Positions 9,318 to 20,049 are shown, counted from the first letter of the stretch. The stretch: 64,000 nt of DNA from Rikenellaceae bacterium (GCA_021201795.1 JAJQEF010000017.1:1-64000), one strand, 5' to 3'. Numbers and translations: made by a program. The notes: generated by a model from the sequence alone, not told the origin.

Positions 9318-10276
9318 TAATCGACACCGCAAACAGATGGTTCGCTATTGTAAATCCAGTAGCCGGTAAAAAAAAAGGATTACTTGATTGGCCTCAAATA
9401 AGCAAATTACTTAGAGATAATAAAATACCTTTTGATTTTGCTTTTACTGAGAAAAAATTCCATGCCATCGAATTGGCCGTAGAAGCTATAAACAACGGTT
9501 ATAAAAAAATAGTTGTTGTCGGAGGTGACGGTACTATACATGAAGTCGTCAACGGAATATATATTCAAAACAAGGTTCCCCAGCCGGATATAACTATTGC
9601 CGTTATTGCAGTAGGGACAGGTAACAACTGGATTAGAATGTTCGGAATACCGCGTAAATATACGGAAGCAATCAAGGCTATTGTCGACGGATATACGTTC
9701 CTACAGGATGTAGGTGTCGTGTCATTCTATAAAAGTAATTTTCCCCATAAAAGATACATGGCAAATGTTGCAGGAATAGGATTCGACGCTTACGTGAACA
9801 AAAAATACAACCGCTTGAAAGATGAAGGCAAACGTGGACAATGGTTGTATTTATGGAGCACATTAAAATCCGATCTCCGATATAAATCCACCAACGTAAA
9901 AATATTCATAGATGGCCATGAAACTGTTAATGAAAAAGTTTACAGCGCAGCAATAGGCATCGGTAAATACAATGGCGGAGGAATGCTGCAGAATCCAGAC
10001 GCTATTGCAAACGACGGTCTTTTCGACATGACAGTTATCCGCAAACTCAGCACCATTCGCGTATTATCTAACTTTAAAGCACTGTATAACGGACTGATAT
10101 ATAAGGCACCTGAAGTTTCTCTTCATCGGGGAAAAAATATAAAAATCGAATCCGATCCGGAAATTGCCATTGAGGTCGATGGAGAAGCATTGGGGTATTC
10201 CCCTTTCGAGTTCGACATTCTGGAGAAAGGAGTTAAAGTGATTGTAACTGAAAAATTTATAAACAATATAATATGA
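9314..10276 (+). CDS. Diacylglycerol/lipid kinase family protein
   Basis: A 320-residue DagK/YegS-type lipid kinase that phosphorylates diacylglycerol or a related lipid. The N-terminal nucleotide-binding domain has NPVAGKKKG near residues 13-21 and the hallmark GGDGTIHEVVNG near 69-80, followed by VGTGNNWIRMFGIP. The C-terminal beta-sandwich domain contains GIGKYNGGGM and ends with the EVDGEALG segment typical of the family. Its ATG overlaps the znuC-like stop (ATGA) and its own stop overlaps ridA in the same way, so four genes form one tight operon. The link to metal transport is probably only positional. Confidence 0.93.
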   Translation: MIIDTANRWFAIVNPVAGKKKGLLDWPQISKLLRDNKIPFDFAFTEKKFHAIELAVEAINNGYKKIVVVGGDGTIHEVVNGIYIQNKVPQPDITIAVIAVGTGNNWIRMFGIPRKYTEAIKAIVDGYTFLQDVGVVSFYKSNFPHKRYMANVAGIGFDAYVNKKYNRLKDEGKRGQWLYLWSTLKSDLRYKSTNVKIFIDGHETVNEKVYSAAIGIGKYNGGGMLQNPDAIANDGLFDMTVIRKLSTIRVLSNFKALYNGLIYKAPEVSLHRGKNIKIESDPEIAIEVDGEALGYSPFEFDILEKGVKVIVTEKFINNII

Positions 10277-10647
10277 AAAAAATAATTTCTTCAAAAGATG
10301 CACCCCTCGCTGTCGGTCCATACAGTCAGGCAGTAGAAAATAACGGAACTATATACATTTCCGGCCAATTACCGATCGATCAATCTACCGGAAAAATTCC
10401 GGACAATATAGAGCAACAAACTGAGCAATGTTTAAAAAATATAAGCTATATTTTAAAGGAAGCTGGATATTCCCTTGAGGATGTGGTTAAAACGACTGTT
10501 TTACTGGATGATCTTGGAAATTTCAGCGATATGAATAAAGTTTATGCAGAGTTTTTTAAAAGCGAAATGCCAGCCCGGGTATGTTATCAGGTAGTAAAAC
10601 TGCCTAAAGATGCAAAAGTGGAGATAGACGCCATAGCTGTAAAATAA
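10273..10647 (+). CDS. ridA: RidA family reactive intermediate deaminase
   Basis: A 124-residue RidA/YjgF protein, which hydrolyses reactive enamine/imine intermediates released by PLP enzymes. The sequence has the full family signature: APLAVGPYSQAV near residues 12-23, ISGQLPID near 30-37, and the C-terminal block ARVCYQVVKLPKDAKVEIDAIA near 102-122, with the catalytic-pocket Arg (about 103) and Glu (about 118). It is the last gene of the operon and is followed by a strong hairpin. Confidence 0.95.
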   Translation: MKKIISSKDAPLAVGPYSQAVENNGTIYISGQLPIDQSTGKIPDNIEQQTEQCLKNISYILKEAGYSLEDVVKTTVLLDDLGNFSDMNKVYAEFFKSEMPARVCYQVVKLPKDAKVEIDAIAVK

Positions 10648-10671
10648 AAAAGAGCCATATGGCTCTTTTTT
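10646..10671. terminator. Bidirectional intrinsic terminator between ridA and mdh
   Basis: A 26-base perfect palindrome with the core AGAGCCATATGGCTCT flanked by A and T runs, placed between two convergent genes. It can end transcription from both sides. Confidence 0.9.
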
Positions 10672-10685
10672 ATTTTTATAATTTC

Positions 10686-11630
10686 TTACAGAATATCTAT
10701 TTCTTTAAGTACATCATTAGTTTTTCTTACTGCATCAGCACTTTTAGCAAATAATTCCTTCTCTTCATCGGGCAATGGAATTTCGAGAATTTTCTCCACT
10801 CCGTTTTTACCAATAACAGCCGGAACGCCTATACAAATATCTTTCTGTCCGTATTCTCCGTCAAGAGCCACACAGGACGGAATCACTTTTTTCTGATCCT
10901 TAAGTATAGCCTCCACTACATAAGCTCCTGCTGCACCCGGAGCATACCATGCAGAAGTTCCAAGCAATGAGGTAAGAGTAGCGCCCCCGACCATAGTATC
11001 TGCAACAACTTTTTTCAAAGTTTCCTCATCCGCAAATTCAGAAACCGGAATCCCTTTATAAGTTGCTTTGCTTACCAAAGGAATCATAGTCGTATCGCCG
11101 TGACCTCCGATAACCATGCCTTCTATCTCATTAGAGTTAGCCTCCAATGATTTGCTCAAATAACATTTAAATCTCGAGCTATCCAACGCACCGCCCATTC
11201 CGAAAATCTTATTTTTAGGAAGTCCGCTGATTTTGCTTGCAAGATAAGTCATAGTATCCATAGGATTACTTATCATAATTATTATCGCGTCAGGAGAATA
11301 TTTCAAAACGTTCTCGACAACTGACTTCACGATACCAGCATTAACTCCTATAAGTTCTTCCCTTGTCATACCCGGTTTACGGGGAACTCCCGATGTAATA
11401 ACAACTACATCAGAACCTGCCGTTTTTGAATAATCGTTAGTTACCCCAACAATATTAGTATCAAAATCGAGCAAAGTTGCAGTTTGATACATATCCAGAA
11501 TTTTTCCTTCCGCCAGTCCTTCTTTTATATCTATAAGAACGACCTCGCTTGCTGTTTCTCTTACAGCAAGAACATTTGCACATGTCGCACCTACATTGCC
11601 TGCTCCTACGACAGTTACTTTGTTTCCCAT
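10686..11630 (-). CDS. mdh: Malate dehydrogenase
   Basis: NAD-dependent malate/oxaloacetate interconversion in the reductive or oxidative branch of the TCA pathway. The 314-residue protein is of the LDH-like MDH group: GAGNVGATCANVLA at residues 9-22, DIKEG near 34-38, substrate-binding Arg in RKPGMTR near 83-89, NPMDTMTY near 121 and the catalytic His in GGHGDTTM near 175. The first active-site Arg lies in the mobile loop RKPGMTREEL as expected for MDH rather than LDH. It follows gcvH by 12 bases and is probably read from the gcvH promoter. Confidence 0.96.
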   Translation of the reverse strand: MGNKVTVVGAGNVGATCANVLAVRETASEVVLIDIKEGLAEGKILDMYQTATLLDFDTNIVGVTNDYSKTAGSDVVVITSGVPRKPGMTREELIGVNAGIVKSVVENVLKYSPDAIIIMISNPMDTMTYLASKISGLPKNKIFGMGGALDSSRFKCYLSKSLEANSNEIEGMVIGGHGDTTMIPLVSKATYKGIPVSEFADEETLKKVVADTMVGGATLTSLLGTSAWYAPGAAGAYVVEAILKDQKKVIPSCVALDGEYGQKDICIGVPAVIGKNGVEKILEIPLPDEEKELFAKSADAVRKTNDVLKEIDIL

Positions 11631-11642
11631 ATTTTTATTTTA

Positions 11643-12023
11643 TTAACCTATTAATTCTCTATATTCATCAGCACTTAAAAGTTCTTCTATCTGAAGAAGA
11701 TCTTTTATCTCGATCTTAACAATCCACCCTTCTCCGTAGGGATCTGTATTTACCGATTCCGGGGCGCCATCCAAATCCTCATTAAATTCTATGATTTTAG
11801 CATCAACAGGCAGGAAGATATCAGATACTGTCTTTACAGCTTCGACTGTTCCAAAAACATCTTCCCTGTTCAGCTTTTCCCCTACCGTAGGGACATCGAT
11901 AAAAACTATATCGCCCAACTGATCCTGAGCAAAATCAGTAATTCCCACTAAAGCAATGTTATTTTCAATCAATTTGACCCACTCGTGATCCTTGGAATAC
12001 TTTAATTCTGATGGTATATTCAT
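11643..12023 (-). CDS. gcvH: Glycine cleavage system H protein
   Basis: A 126-residue lipoyl carrier that shuttles the aminomethyl group between the P, T and L proteins. The lipoylated Lys64 lies in the motif GTVEAVKTVSDIF, and ELKYSKDHEWV at the N-terminus is typical. None of the P, T or L genes is in the window, as is usual in Bacteroidetes where gcvH stands alone or beside unrelated genes. A good promoter lies 20 bases upstream, and mdh follows closely. Confidence 0.97.
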   Translation of the reverse strand: MNIPSELKYSKDHEWVKLIENNIALVGITDFAQDQLGDIVFIDVPTVGEKLNREDVFGTVEAVKTVSDIFLPVDAKIIEFNEDLDGAPESVNTDPYGEGWIVKIEIKDLLQIEELLSADEYRELIG

Positions 12024-12042
12024 ATCTATTTCTTTGGTATGC

Positions 12043-12072
12043 TAAAGGTAACTTTTTCTTTTGATAACACAA
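12043..12072 (-). promoter_or_regulatory. Promoter of gcvH-mdh
   Basis: On the minus strand TTG (12072-12070), 19 bases, then TACCTTTA (12050-12043), seven of eight matches to TAnnTTTG. Leader of roughly 13 bases to the ATG. Confidence 0.6.
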
Positions 12073-12108
12073 TCACAAAAATTAAACAATTTTATTAATT
12101 GAAAAATA

Positions 12109-12138
12109 AAAATGCGGATACTCTCCTATCCGCATTTT
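12109..12138 (-). terminator. Intrinsic terminator after the acyl-CoA dehydrogenase gene
   Basis: Twelve-base perfect stem AAAATGCGGATA / TATCCGCATTTT with a six-base loop, flanked by A and T stretches. It lies 20 bases past the stop of the etf operon. Confidence 0.85.
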
Positions 12139-12157
12139 CACTTATTTTATTATAATT

Positions 12158-13876
12158 TTAAGCGTTCTTTATCATTTTGAAAGCATCCATATCTTCCGGA
12201 TCACTATCCATTATATATTTATATGATTTTTCTACTTCAGCTACGGAAGTCTTCACATAAATTTCAGCAGACAATCTGTAATTGTCGTCCTCAGCAGCCT
12301 GAATCATCAGAAGATAACCCAGAATTATATGACCAGCCATTTCGACCAATCTTCTCGCATGGAAATCTATATACTCGTTATCGTTCTTCGAAGCAACCGC
12401 TTCCACCGCCTTAGAATATTTTTCTATAATTTCGCTCTGTAGTTTTTGCAAATGCGAAACCTCCGGACAGTACTCCATCGCTTCGTACTCTTTCATTTTA
12501 GCCAGGAATGTACCTGTGGTCACATGTCTTATGGCTGCAACAACCTGTAACTGAGTTGTTCCCTCATAAATATTGGTAATACGTGCATCACGGTAAAGAC
12601 GTTCGATAGGATAATCTTTCATATATCCCGAACCGCCATGAATCTGCAAAGAATCATAAGCCACCTGGTTACAGTACTCGCTGGTCATAAGTTTAAGTAG
12701 AGGTGTGAAACCGTCTGCAAGCTTAGAATAAGCCTTCAGTTCAGCACGTTCTTCCGGTTCCAGTTTACGTTCTTTCGCAATCGCCTCATAAGTTTTATAT
12801 ATCTCAACAAAACGAGTTGTTTCATAAAGCATCGCACGGCTTGCATGAAGCTTAGCCCTCATATTCGCAAGCAACTCATATACAGCTGGGAATTCAATAA
12901 TAGCTTTACCGAACTGCTTCCTTTCGTTAGCATATTTCAATGCTTCACGGTAAGCCGCTTCGGAGAGTCCCGTCGACTGGGCACCGATACCGAGCCTCGC
13001 CGCATTCATAAGAGCCATTACATATTTGATAAGCCCCATCTTACGGTCGCCCACTAATTTTGCCGGAGCATTCGTAAATACGAGTTCACACGTAGGAGAA
13101 CCTTTGATACCCATTTTATTTTCGATACGGCGAACTTTAGTTGCCGAATGTTTCTTATCGTAGACGAACATCGAAAGTCCGCGGGCATCAGTAGTTCCTT
13201 CTTCCGAGCGAGCAAGAACCAGAGAAATTTCACCGTCTCCATTGGTAATAAAGCGTTTCACTCCGTTAAGAAGCCAAGTTTGTTGCTCCTCGTCCCAGTG
13301 AGCCTTCAACATAACAGCCTGAAGATCACTACCGGCATCCGGTTCGGTAAGGTCCATCGCACACGTGGCTGCTTCCATACAAACCTTAGTCAGATATTCC
13401 TGCTTAATCTCTTCCGACGCAAACTCATTCAAAGTTTCTGCACAGTCCTGAAGTCCCCAAATATTTTCGAAACCAACATCCGCACGGGAAACCATTTCAT
13501 TAGACATAACAAAACAAGTCAAAGGACAGTTCAATCCTCCATATTGACGTGGAAGAGATATACCGTACAAACCCGCTTTTGCCAGAGCATCATGATTTTC
13601 CTGAGTTCCGGCCGCGTACACTACACGGTCATTAACAACTTTAGGTCCTTCATGATCCACTGATTCAGCATTCAGTGCAATAATATCCCCGCATATCTCA
13701 CCGAGAATCGTAAGAACCTGTTTATAATTTTCGATCGCATCCTCATGGTCTATAGGCGCGTAATCGTATTTATCCTTATCTGCAAAACCACGTTCGCGCA
13801 TTTCCACAATTTTTTTCATCAATGGATGCGACAGGTGGTACAGAAAATCTTTATTATCTAGAAAAAAATTAGCCAT
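12158..13876 (-). CDS. Acyl-CoA dehydrogenase family protein
   Basis: A flavoenzyme of 572 residues, longer than the 380-residue short-chain forms because of an N-terminal extension and a C-terminal helical tail of about 110 residues. FAD-binding motifs CAMDLTEPDAGSDL (near 191-204) and FITNGD (near 226) are present, as is the C-terminal block SGYMKDYPIERLYRDARITNIYEGTTQLQ near 415-444, whose Glu in YEGT is the usual catalytic base position. It passes electrons to the ETF encoded just upstream (24-base gap), so the three genes form a self-contained module for acyl-CoA oxidation or, run backwards, butyryl/crotonyl-type reduction. Substrate chain length cannot be told. Confidence 0.95.
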   Translation of the reverse strand: MANFFLDNKDFLYHLSHPLMKKIVEMRERGFADKDKYDYAPIDHEDAIENYKQVLTILGEICGDIIALNAESVDHEGPKVVNDRVVYAAGTQENHDALAKAGLYGISLPRQYGGLNCPLTCFVMSNEMVSRADVGFENIWGLQDCAETLNEFASEEIKQEYLTKVCMEAATCAMDLTEPDAGSDLQAVMLKAHWDEEQQTWLLNGVKRFITNGDGEISLVLARSEEGTTDARGLSMFVYDKKHSATKVRRIENKMGIKGSPTCELVFTNAPAKLVGDRKMGLIKYVMALMNAARLGIGAQSTGLSEAAYREALKYANERKQFGKAIIEFPAVYELLANMRAKLHASRAMLYETTRFVEIYKTYEAIAKERKLEPEERAELKAYSKLADGFTPLLKLMTSEYCNQVAYDSLQIHGGSGYMKDYPIERLYRDARITNIYEGTTQLQVVAAIRHVTTGTFLAKMKEYEAMEYCPEVSHLQKLQSEIIEKYSKAVEAVASKNDNEYIDFHARRLVEMAGHIILGYLLMIQAAEDDNYRLSAEIYVKTSVAEVEKSYKYIMDSDPEDMDAFKMIKNA

Positions 13877-13899
13877 TTTTTTAACTTTTTGAAAGTGAA

Positions 13900-14919
13900 T
13901 TACTTGCTGTTTTCTTTATAAGCCCTTATAATCTTAGGGATTATATCCATGACATCTCCTGTTATCGCGTAATCCGCTATTTTATTGATAGGCGCTTCAG
14001 GATCGGTATTTATCGATATTATCATCGACGACTCGTCCATTCCTGCGGTATGCTGTATCTGACCTGAAATTCCACATGCGATGTATAATTTAGGACGTAC
14101 GGTAACCCCTGTCTGCCCCACCTGTCTTTCATGGTCGGCAAAACCTGCATCTACAGCAGCCCTCGAAGCTCCGACTTCACCTCCGAGAACGTCGGCAAGC
14201 TGATAAAGTAGTCCGAAATTTTCTTTCGAGCCCACTCCGTAGCCGCCTGATATAATTACAGGTGAATTCTTAATATCGACCTTCTTGGCTTCCATATGAC
14301 GGTCGATTATATTAACCACAAAATCGCTATCGTTAAGATATTTATTGACATCTAACCTCTTAACTTCTCCCTGCTTTGCTTTAGCATATTTTTCCTTTTT
14401 CATAACACCCTCACGGACAGTCGCCATTTGCGGGCGTTTGTCGGGATTAATGATCGTAGCAATTATATTACCTCCGAAAGCCGGACGAATCTGGTAAAGA
14501 AGATCTTTATATTCAGTCCCTGATTTAGCATCCGAGTGATCTCCTATCTCCAGGCTCGTACAGTCCGCGGTCAAACCGCTGTAAAGTTTGGAAGAAACGC
14601 GCGGACCGAGATCACGGCCGATCGGTGTCGCTCCGAATAAAGCGATCTGTGGTTTTTCTTCCTTAAATATTCCGCAAACAATAGCGGTGTGAGGCAAAGT
14701 TCTGTACGGAGCCAGCCTTTCATCGTCAGCAATATGCACTGTATCGGCACCGTATTCGTACAATCCATTTTCAATGCCGTCAAGTTTATATCCCACGGCA
14801 AGAGCTTCGAGAGAACATCCGAGTTTATCCGCAAGCTCTCTTCCTTTAGTTAAAAGTTCAAGACTTACGTCAACAATTTTTCCGTCCTCGATCTCGCAAT
14901 ATACAAATATGTTGTTCAT
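13900..14919 (-). CDS. etfA: Electron transfer flavoprotein subunit alpha
   Basis: The 339-residue FAD-binding alpha subunit of ETF. The C-terminal FAD domain shows the consensus GYGVGSKENFGLLYQLADVLGGEVGASRAAVDAGF split over about residues 225-260, then QVGQTGVTVRPKLYIACGISGQIQHTAGM and the NTDPEAPINKIADYAITGD motif near 303-321. It lies between etfB (21-base gap) and the acyl-CoA dehydrogenase gene. There is no sign of the extra ferredoxin-like domain of bifurcating clusters, and no bcd/hydrogenase partner is adjacent. Confidence 0.96.
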   Translation of the reverse strand: MNNIFVYCEIEDGKIVDVSLELLTKGRELADKLGCSLEALAVGYKLDGIENGLYEYGADTVHIADDERLAPYRTLPHTAIVCGIFKEEKPQIALFGATPIGRDLGPRVSSKLYSGLTADCTSLEIGDHSDAKSGTEYKDLLYQIRPAFGGNIIATIINPDKRPQMATVREGVMKKEKYAKAKQGEVKRLDVNKYLNDSDFVVNIIDRHMEAKKVDIKNSPVIISGGYGVGSKENFGLLYQLADVLGGEVGASRAAVDAGFADHERQVGQTGVTVRPKLYIACGISGQIQHTAGMDESSMIISINTDPEAPINKIADYAITGDVMDIIPKIIRAYKENSK

Positions 14920-14940
14920 TTGATTATTCCTTTAAATTAA

Positions 14941-15819
14941 CTATCCCAGAATATGGCTAGCGATTAATTCCTTAATAAGTCCGTTAATATCCTCTTCGGC
15001 AGAAGTGAATCGCTTCGCTTCCTTAGCCTGGAATACCACATTTTCGATTTTTTTAACCTTAGTAGGAGAACCGGTTAACCCCAATTGCGGATCTTCCGCG
15101 TCCACATCGGCTACACCCCATTCCGGAATAGTCAGATACTCTCTGGACTTCCTCAATTCCATATAATAATCTTCTTCGAGATTCTGAACCTCGAAAATAG
15201 TTTTTGCATGCTTGTATTTCATAACGAGCTTAGCATGTTTCGGACGGCATTCCGGAGCCGATCCGTTTACAGTCACAACCATAGGAACAGGAGATGAAAC
15301 GGTCTCTACTCCCCTGTCCAATCTTCTTTTTATAATCAGTTTATCGCCTTCGAAACCGATGATTTCTTCAGCATATGTAACTTGTGGAATATTCAATTTT
15401 TCTGCGACTTGCGGACCTACCTGAGCGGTATCCCCATCGATTGCCTGTCTACCGGCAATTATCAGGTCAGGATTCATTTTCTTCAAGGCACATGACAATG
15501 CGTAAGAGGTAGCCAGTGTATCCGATCCGGCAAATTTTCTATCCGTTAGAAGTATGCCCCCATCTGTTCCTCTGAAAAGCCCTTCGCGAATAATATCCGC
15601 AGCACGGTATGGCCCCATAGTAAGAATATGTACTGTAGATCCCTGTATTTTATCCTTTAGACGAAGAGCCTGCTCAAGTGCATTCAAATCTTCCGGATTA
15701 AATATTGCCGGAAGAACCGCACGATTAACTGTCCCGTCCGCTTTCATAGCATCCTTACCGACGTTTCTCGTATCGGGCACCTGCTTTGCCAGCACAACAA
15801 TCTTTAGTGGTTTGTTCAT
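14941..15819 (-). CDS. etfB: Electron transfer flavoprotein subunit beta
   Basis: The 292-residue beta subunit of ETF; the start MNKPLKIVVLAKQVPDTRN matches the usual N-terminus. It contains NPEDLNALEQALRLKD near 42-57, the nucleotide-binding GTDGGILLTDRKFAGSDTLATSYAL near 85-109 (segment given in part) and AGRQAIDGDTAQVGPQVAEKL near 121-141. First gene of the etfB-etfA-dehydrogenase operon; a TAAATTTG -7 element stands about 45 bases upstream. Confidence 0.96.
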   Translation of the reverse strand: MNKPLKIVVLAKQVPDTRNVGKDAMKADGTVNRAVLPAIFNPEDLNALEQALRLKDKIQGSTVHILTMGPYRAADIIREGLFRGTDGGILLTDRKFAGSDTLATSYALSCALKKMNPDLIIAGRQAIDGDTAQVGPQVAEKLNIPQVTYAEEIIGFEGDKLIIKRRLDRGVETVSSPVPMVVTVNGSAPECRPKHAKLVMKYKHAKTIFEVQNLEEDYYMELRKSREYLTIPEWGVADVDAEDPQLGLTGSPTKVKKIENVVFQAKEAKRFTSAEEDINGLIKELIASHILG

Positions 15820-15864
15820 TAGCTTTATAATTTAGTTATTACTTAAGTTCGGATTATGAGTCTA

Positions 15865-15872
15865 CAAATTTA
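15865..15872 (-). promoter_or_regulatory. Candidate -7 element of the etf operon
   Basis: TAAATTTG on the minus strand matches TAnnTTTG exactly; the -33 region is only T-rich. Expected start near 15858, leader about 38 bases. Confidence 0.5.
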
Positions 15873-16007
15873 ATTTTTTTTTGAATAAAAGCTAAAAAAC
15901 ATTCTTTTAAAGAATAAATATCCGGCCGGGTATACTATTAGAAGAAATACCGCAAGGAATATTGATAAAAAAAAAGTATCTTGTGCCAATTTTTAAGATA
16001 ATCTGAC

Positions 16008-18464
16008 ATGAAAATTTCATATAAGTGGCTTACTAAATTTATAGAAACGGATCTGGCTCCGGAAGAAATATCAACGATACTTACAATGATCGGACTGGAA
16101 GTCGAAAGTCTGGAAAAAATAGAAACAATCAAAGACGGACTGGAAGGCGTCATTGCCGGAAAAGTTCTCACATGTGAAAAACATCCCGATGCAGATAAAC
16201 TGAAAGTTACTACGGTAGACCTCGGCGACGGGGAACCTAAACAAATAGTTTGCGGTGCTCCTAACGTCTCGGCTGGACAAACCGTTGTGGTTGCTACGGT
16301 CGGATGTACACTATACCCTCACGGAGAGAACGAAGGCTTTAAAATCAAAAAAAGTAAAATACGCGGTATAGAATCGCTGGGAATGATCTGCGCGGAAGAT
16401 GAATTAGGTCTGGGCACCGATCATGACGGTATAATAGTTATACGGGAAGAAATAAAACCAGGCACTCCTGCTAAAGAAATTTTTAAAATAGAAGACGATT
16501 ACGTCTTCGAGATAGGTCTGACTCCAAACAGGATCGATGCCGCTTCTCACTTCGGAGTTGCGCGCGACCTTTCGGCATATCTCGCAGCTAACGGAAGAGA
16601 TACAGTTCCAAAACTACCTTCGGTAGAGAACTTCAGGAACGACAACATCAGCAATATTATCGATATTAAAGTAGAGGATACTGAAGCATGCCCGAGATAT
16701 ATGGGTATTACTATTTCGAATGTTAAAATCGCCCCTTCTCCGGAATGGCTTCAAAATTCCCTTCTGGCGATCGGAATAAATCCTAAAAACAATGTTGTCG
16801 ATATAACGAATTACATACTTCATTCCGTCGGACAGCCTATGCACGCCTTCGATGCTGATAAAATAGCAGGCAGGCAGATTATCGTCAGAACATGTCCGGA
16901 AGGAACTTCCTTCACCACCCTCGACGGTGTGGAAAGAAAACTCACCTCAAGAGATTTGATGATATGCGATGCTGAAAAACCAATGTGTATAGGAGGAGTA
17001 TTGGGAGGACTGGATTCCGGAGTTACCGAAGAAACAAAAAACATATTTCTGGAATGCGCTTATTTCAATCCTGTATCGATTCGCAAAACCGCAAGATATC
17101 ACGGAATAAACACTGACTCTTCATTCAGATACGAACGCGGCACAAATCCGGAAGGAACCGTATTCGCCATCAAATATGCTGCACAATTAATTAAAGAATT
17201 AGCGAACGGGCAAATCTCCTCGGAACTGATAGATGTTTATCCGGAAAAAATATATCCGAAAAAAATTACGGTAAATTATAACAGGATCAATTCCCTGATC
17301 GGGAAAAACATTCCTACAGATACCATAAACACCATTCTGTTGGCTCTGGATTTTAAAATCATTGAGATTTCAGGCGATGATCTGGCAATCGAAATCCCTC
17401 TTTATCGTGTGGACGTTTACAGAGAAGCCGACGTTATCGAAGAAATATTGAGAATTTACGGATATAATAACGTGGAGATTCCGGTAAAGGTAAATTCTAC
17501 TCTGACATATGCGGAACATCCGGACAAAGATAAAGTCATAAATACTATCTCCGATTTTCTGTCGGCAAACGGATTCAACGAAATAATGAGCAATTCCCTG
17601 ACAAAAGCATCGTATTACGACGGTAATGACGTTTATCCACTGGAAAATTGCGTGAAAATACTGAATCCTTTAAGTAACGACCTAAGCGTCATGAGGCAAA
17701 CATTGCTTTATAACGCATTGGAAGCAGCTCAACTGAACGTAAACAGGAAAAGTTCCGATCTTAAACTTTACGAAGTCGGAAACTGTTATTTCAATAAGAA
17801 TTCCGGTGAAAAAGGTTTGAAAAATTATTCCGAAAGAAAATATATCTCAATCCTTATAAGCGGGAACGAGAACCAGATTTCCTGGAACAGCAAACAGCTG
17901 AAATCCGATTTCTTTACCTTAAAAAGTTTAGCTGAAAAACTTCTTAAAAGATTGGGACTTTACCTTGAAAATTTCGACAGCGAGTATGTTAACTCCTCTA
18001 TTTATAAAGAAGGACTTAAAGTCGGACAACGCGGTAAACACCTACTCACTTATGGTATCCTGTGCGGCAAATTAAACGACAGCTTTGATATTAAAAACGA
18101 AGTTTATTTCCTTGACCTGGATTTTGACAATCTGATAAGTTTTATTAAAAATAATAAGATAAGGGTTAAGGAACTTCCTAAATATCCGGAAGTAAAAAGA
18201 GACCTTGCGCTTCTTATTGATAAATCCGTTACATTTGCACAATTAAGGAATATAGCCCTTCAAACAGAGAGAAAACTATTGAGATCCGTTTCCCTGTTCG
18301 ATGTTTATGAAGGTGACAAATTACCTGAAGGAAAAAAATCCTATGCACTTTCATTCGTTCTTCAGGACAGCGAAAAAACGATGACTGATAACGACATCGA
18401 TAAGATTGTCAATAAACTGATCCATCAATTTGAAAAACAAACAGGAGCTGAAATTAGAAAATAA
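16008..18464 (+). CDS. pheT: Phenylalanyl-tRNA synthetase beta subunit
   Basis: The 818-residue beta chain of the (alpha-beta)2 enzyme charging tRNA-Phe. Domain order is complete: N-terminal [13 protein letters not shown], an EMAP-II-like tRNA-binding domain ([23 protein letters not shown], near 51-73), B3/4 editing domain with [12 protein letters not shown] and MCIGGVLGG near 300-330, B5 domain near 405-480, the catalytic-like core, and the C-terminal FDX-ACB domain ([18 protein letters not shown] near 725-742). The alpha-subunit gene is not adjacent, as in other Bacteroidetes. guaA follows 10 bases later and could share the transcript. Confidence 0.97.
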   Translation: MKISYKWLTKFIETDLAPEEISTILTMIGLEVESLEKIETIKDGLEGVIAGKVLTCEKHPDADKLKVTTVDLGDGEPKQIVCGAPNVSAGQTVVVATVGCTLYPHGENEGFKIKKSKIRGIESLGMICAEDELGLGTDHDGIIVIREEIKPGTPAKEIFKIEDDYVFEIGLTPNRIDAASHFGVARDLSAYLAANGRDTVPKLPSVENFRNDNISNIIDIKVEDTEACPRYMGITISNVKIAPSPEWLQNSLLAIGINPKNNVVDITNYILHSVGQPMHAFDADKIAGRQIIVRTCPEGTSFTTLDGVERKLTSRDLMICDAEKPMCIGGVLGGLDSGVTEETKNIFLECAYFNPVSIRKTARYHGINTDSSFRYERGTNPEGTVFAIKYAAQLIKELANGQISSELIDVYPEKIYPKKITVNYNRINSLIGKNIPTDTINTILLALDFKIIEISGDDLAIEIPLYRVDVYREADVIEEILRIYGYNNVEIPVKVNSTLTYAEHPDKDKVINTISDFLSANGFNEIMSNSLTKASYYDGNDVYPLENCVKILNPLSNDLSVMRQTLLYNALEAAQLNVNRKSSDLKLYEVGNCYFNKNSGEKGLKNYSERKYISILISGNENQISWNSKQLKSDFFTLKSLAEKLLKRLGLYLENFDSEYVNSSIYKEGLKVGQRGKHLLTYGILCGKLNDSFDIKNEVYFLDLDFDNLISFIKNNKIRVKELPKYPEVKRDLALLIDKSVTFAQLRNIALQTERKLLRSVSLFDVYEGDKLPEGKKSYALSFVLQDSEKTMTDNDIDKIVNKLIHQFEKQTGAEIRK

Positions 18465-18474
18465 CCAAATTTAT

Positions 18475-20004
18475 ATGCAGAAAAAAATATTGATCCTTGA
18501 TTTCGGTTCTCAATATACCCAGCTTATTGCCCGCAGGGTTAGGGAACTAAATGTTTATTGCGATATCCACCCGTTTAATCACTATCCGGAAATAGACGAT
18601 TCGGTTAAAGGCGTGATCTTATCTGGCAGCCCGTTTTCCGTAATGGATAAAGACGCTCCGCAAATCGACCTCAGCGGTTTCAAAGGTAGATTACCATTAT
18701 TGGGAGTATGTTATGGAGCACAATATATGGCACATAATTTCGGCGGAGAGGTGAAGCCTTCGAATACCCGGGAATACGGACGCGCCATTATGGAAATTTC
18801 CGAAATCGGTTGTCCTCTGTTCAAAGATATGAATAAACAATCGCAGGTCTGGATGTCTCACGGCGATACTATAATCAGCCTCCCTGAGAACTACACAGTT
18901 ATAGCCAGCACCGACGATGTAAAATTTGCAGCATATAAAATAAATGGAGAAGAAACCTTTGCTATACAATTCCACCCGGAGGTTTATCATTCCAAAGAGG
19001 GAAGCAAGCTGCTGAAGAATTTTGTAGTCGACATATGCGGATGCCGTCAGGACTGGACCCCCGAATCATTCGTAGAAACCACTGTAAAAGAACTGCGCGA
19101 GAAACTTGGAAACGACAAAGTTGTTTTAGGTTTGTCAGGCGGTGTAGATTCTTCCGTAGCGGCCGAACTACTTCATAAGGCTATCGGCAATAACCTTATA
19201 TGTATTTTCGTAGACATGGGACTTCTTCGCAAGAATGAATTCGAAGACGTTCTCGAATCATACAAATGTATGGGGCTCAATGTGATTGTGGTACGTGCAG
19301 GTAAAAAATTCCTCGGCGACCTCAAAGGGATCACGGACCCTGAAACTAAACGTAAGATAATAGGACGTGACTTTATCGAAGTATTCGACGAAGAAGCGCA
19401 GAAACTCAAAGATGTAAAATGGCTGGCGCAGGGAACAATTTATCCCGACGTTATCGAATCGGTTTCAGTAAACGGACCTTCGGCGACTATCAAATCACAC
19501 CATAATGTAGGCGGACTTCCCGAAAAAATGAACCTTAAGATAGTCGAACCTCTACGCCTATTATTTAAAGACGAAGTAAAACGTGTAGGTAAACAATTAA
19601 ATATTCCTGAAATAATTCTCGGCAGACATCCGTTCCCCGGCCCCGGTCTCGGAATACGGATCCTTGGAGAAGTTACGGAGGAAAAAGTACGTATCCTTCA
19701 AGATGCGGATAAAATATTTATCGACGGCCTAAGAGAATCTGGCCTCTACGATCAAGTATGGCAGGCAGGCGTAATGCTGCTTCCGGTTCAGTCCGTAGGT
19801 GTTATGGGAGATGAAAGAACCTATGAAAACTGCGTAGCCCTCAGAGCTGTAACTTCTACTGACGGAATGACTGCAGACTGGGTGCACCTACCCTATGAGT
19901 TCTTAGCCAAAGTATCCAATGACATTATCAATAAAGTCAAAGGCATAAACAGGGTTGTATACGACATAAGCTCTAAACCACCGGCAACAATCGAGTGGGA
20001 ATAA
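18475..20004 (+). CDS. guaA: GMP synthase (glutamine-hydrolysing)
   Basis: Converts XMP to GMP with glutamine as the nitrogen donor. The 509-residue protein has a class I glutaminase domain (Cys79 in GVCYGAQ, catalytic FHPEVYHS near 167) and an ATP pyrophosphatase domain with the PP-loop [10 protein letters not shown] near 222-231, followed by the C-terminal dimerisation domain ending in KPPATIEWE. The ATG at 18475 begins [17 protein letters not shown], the universal GuaA start; an in-frame ATG 15 codons earlier lies inside pheT and is discarded. Confidence 0.98.
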   Translation: MQKKILILDFGSQYTQLIARRVRELNVYCDIHPFNHYPEIDDSVKGVILSGSPFSVMDKDAPQIDLSGFKGRLPLLGVCYGAQYMAHNFGGEVKPSNTREYGRAIMEISEIGCPLFKDMNKQSQVWMSHGDTIISLPENYTVIASTDDVKFAAYKINGEETFAIQFHPEVYHSKEGSKLLKNFVVDICGCRQDWTPESFVETTVKELREKLGNDKVVLGLSGGVDSSVAAELLHKAIGNNLICIFVDMGLLRKNEFEDVLESYKCMGLNVIVVRAGKKFLGDLKGITDPETKRKIIGRDFIEVFDEEAQKLKDVKWLAQGTIYPDVIESVSVNGPSATIKSHHNVGGLPEKMNLKIVEPLRLLFKDEVKRVGKQLNIPEIILGRHPFPGPGLGIRILGEVTEEKVRILQDADKIFIDGLRESGLYDQVWQAGVMLLPVQSVGVMGDERTYENCVALRAVTSTDGMTADWVHLPYEFLAKVSNDIINKVKGINRVVYDISSKPPATIEWE

Positions 20005-20017
20005 ATTTATTATATTG

Positions 20018-20043
20018 GGCTGCTATAAGCAGCCTTTTATTTT
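20018..20043 (+). terminator. Intrinsic terminator after guaA
   Basis: Stem GGCTGCT-ATA-AGCAGCC followed directly by a T-rich run that reaches the next gene; a textbook terminator ending the pheT-guaA unit. Confidence 0.85.
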
Positions 20044-20049
20044 TTTATT

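Noticed and set aside
13148..13663. 171-codon plus-strand frame inside the acyl-CoA dehydrogenase gene
   Set aside because: Opposite-strand shadow with no recognisable domain.
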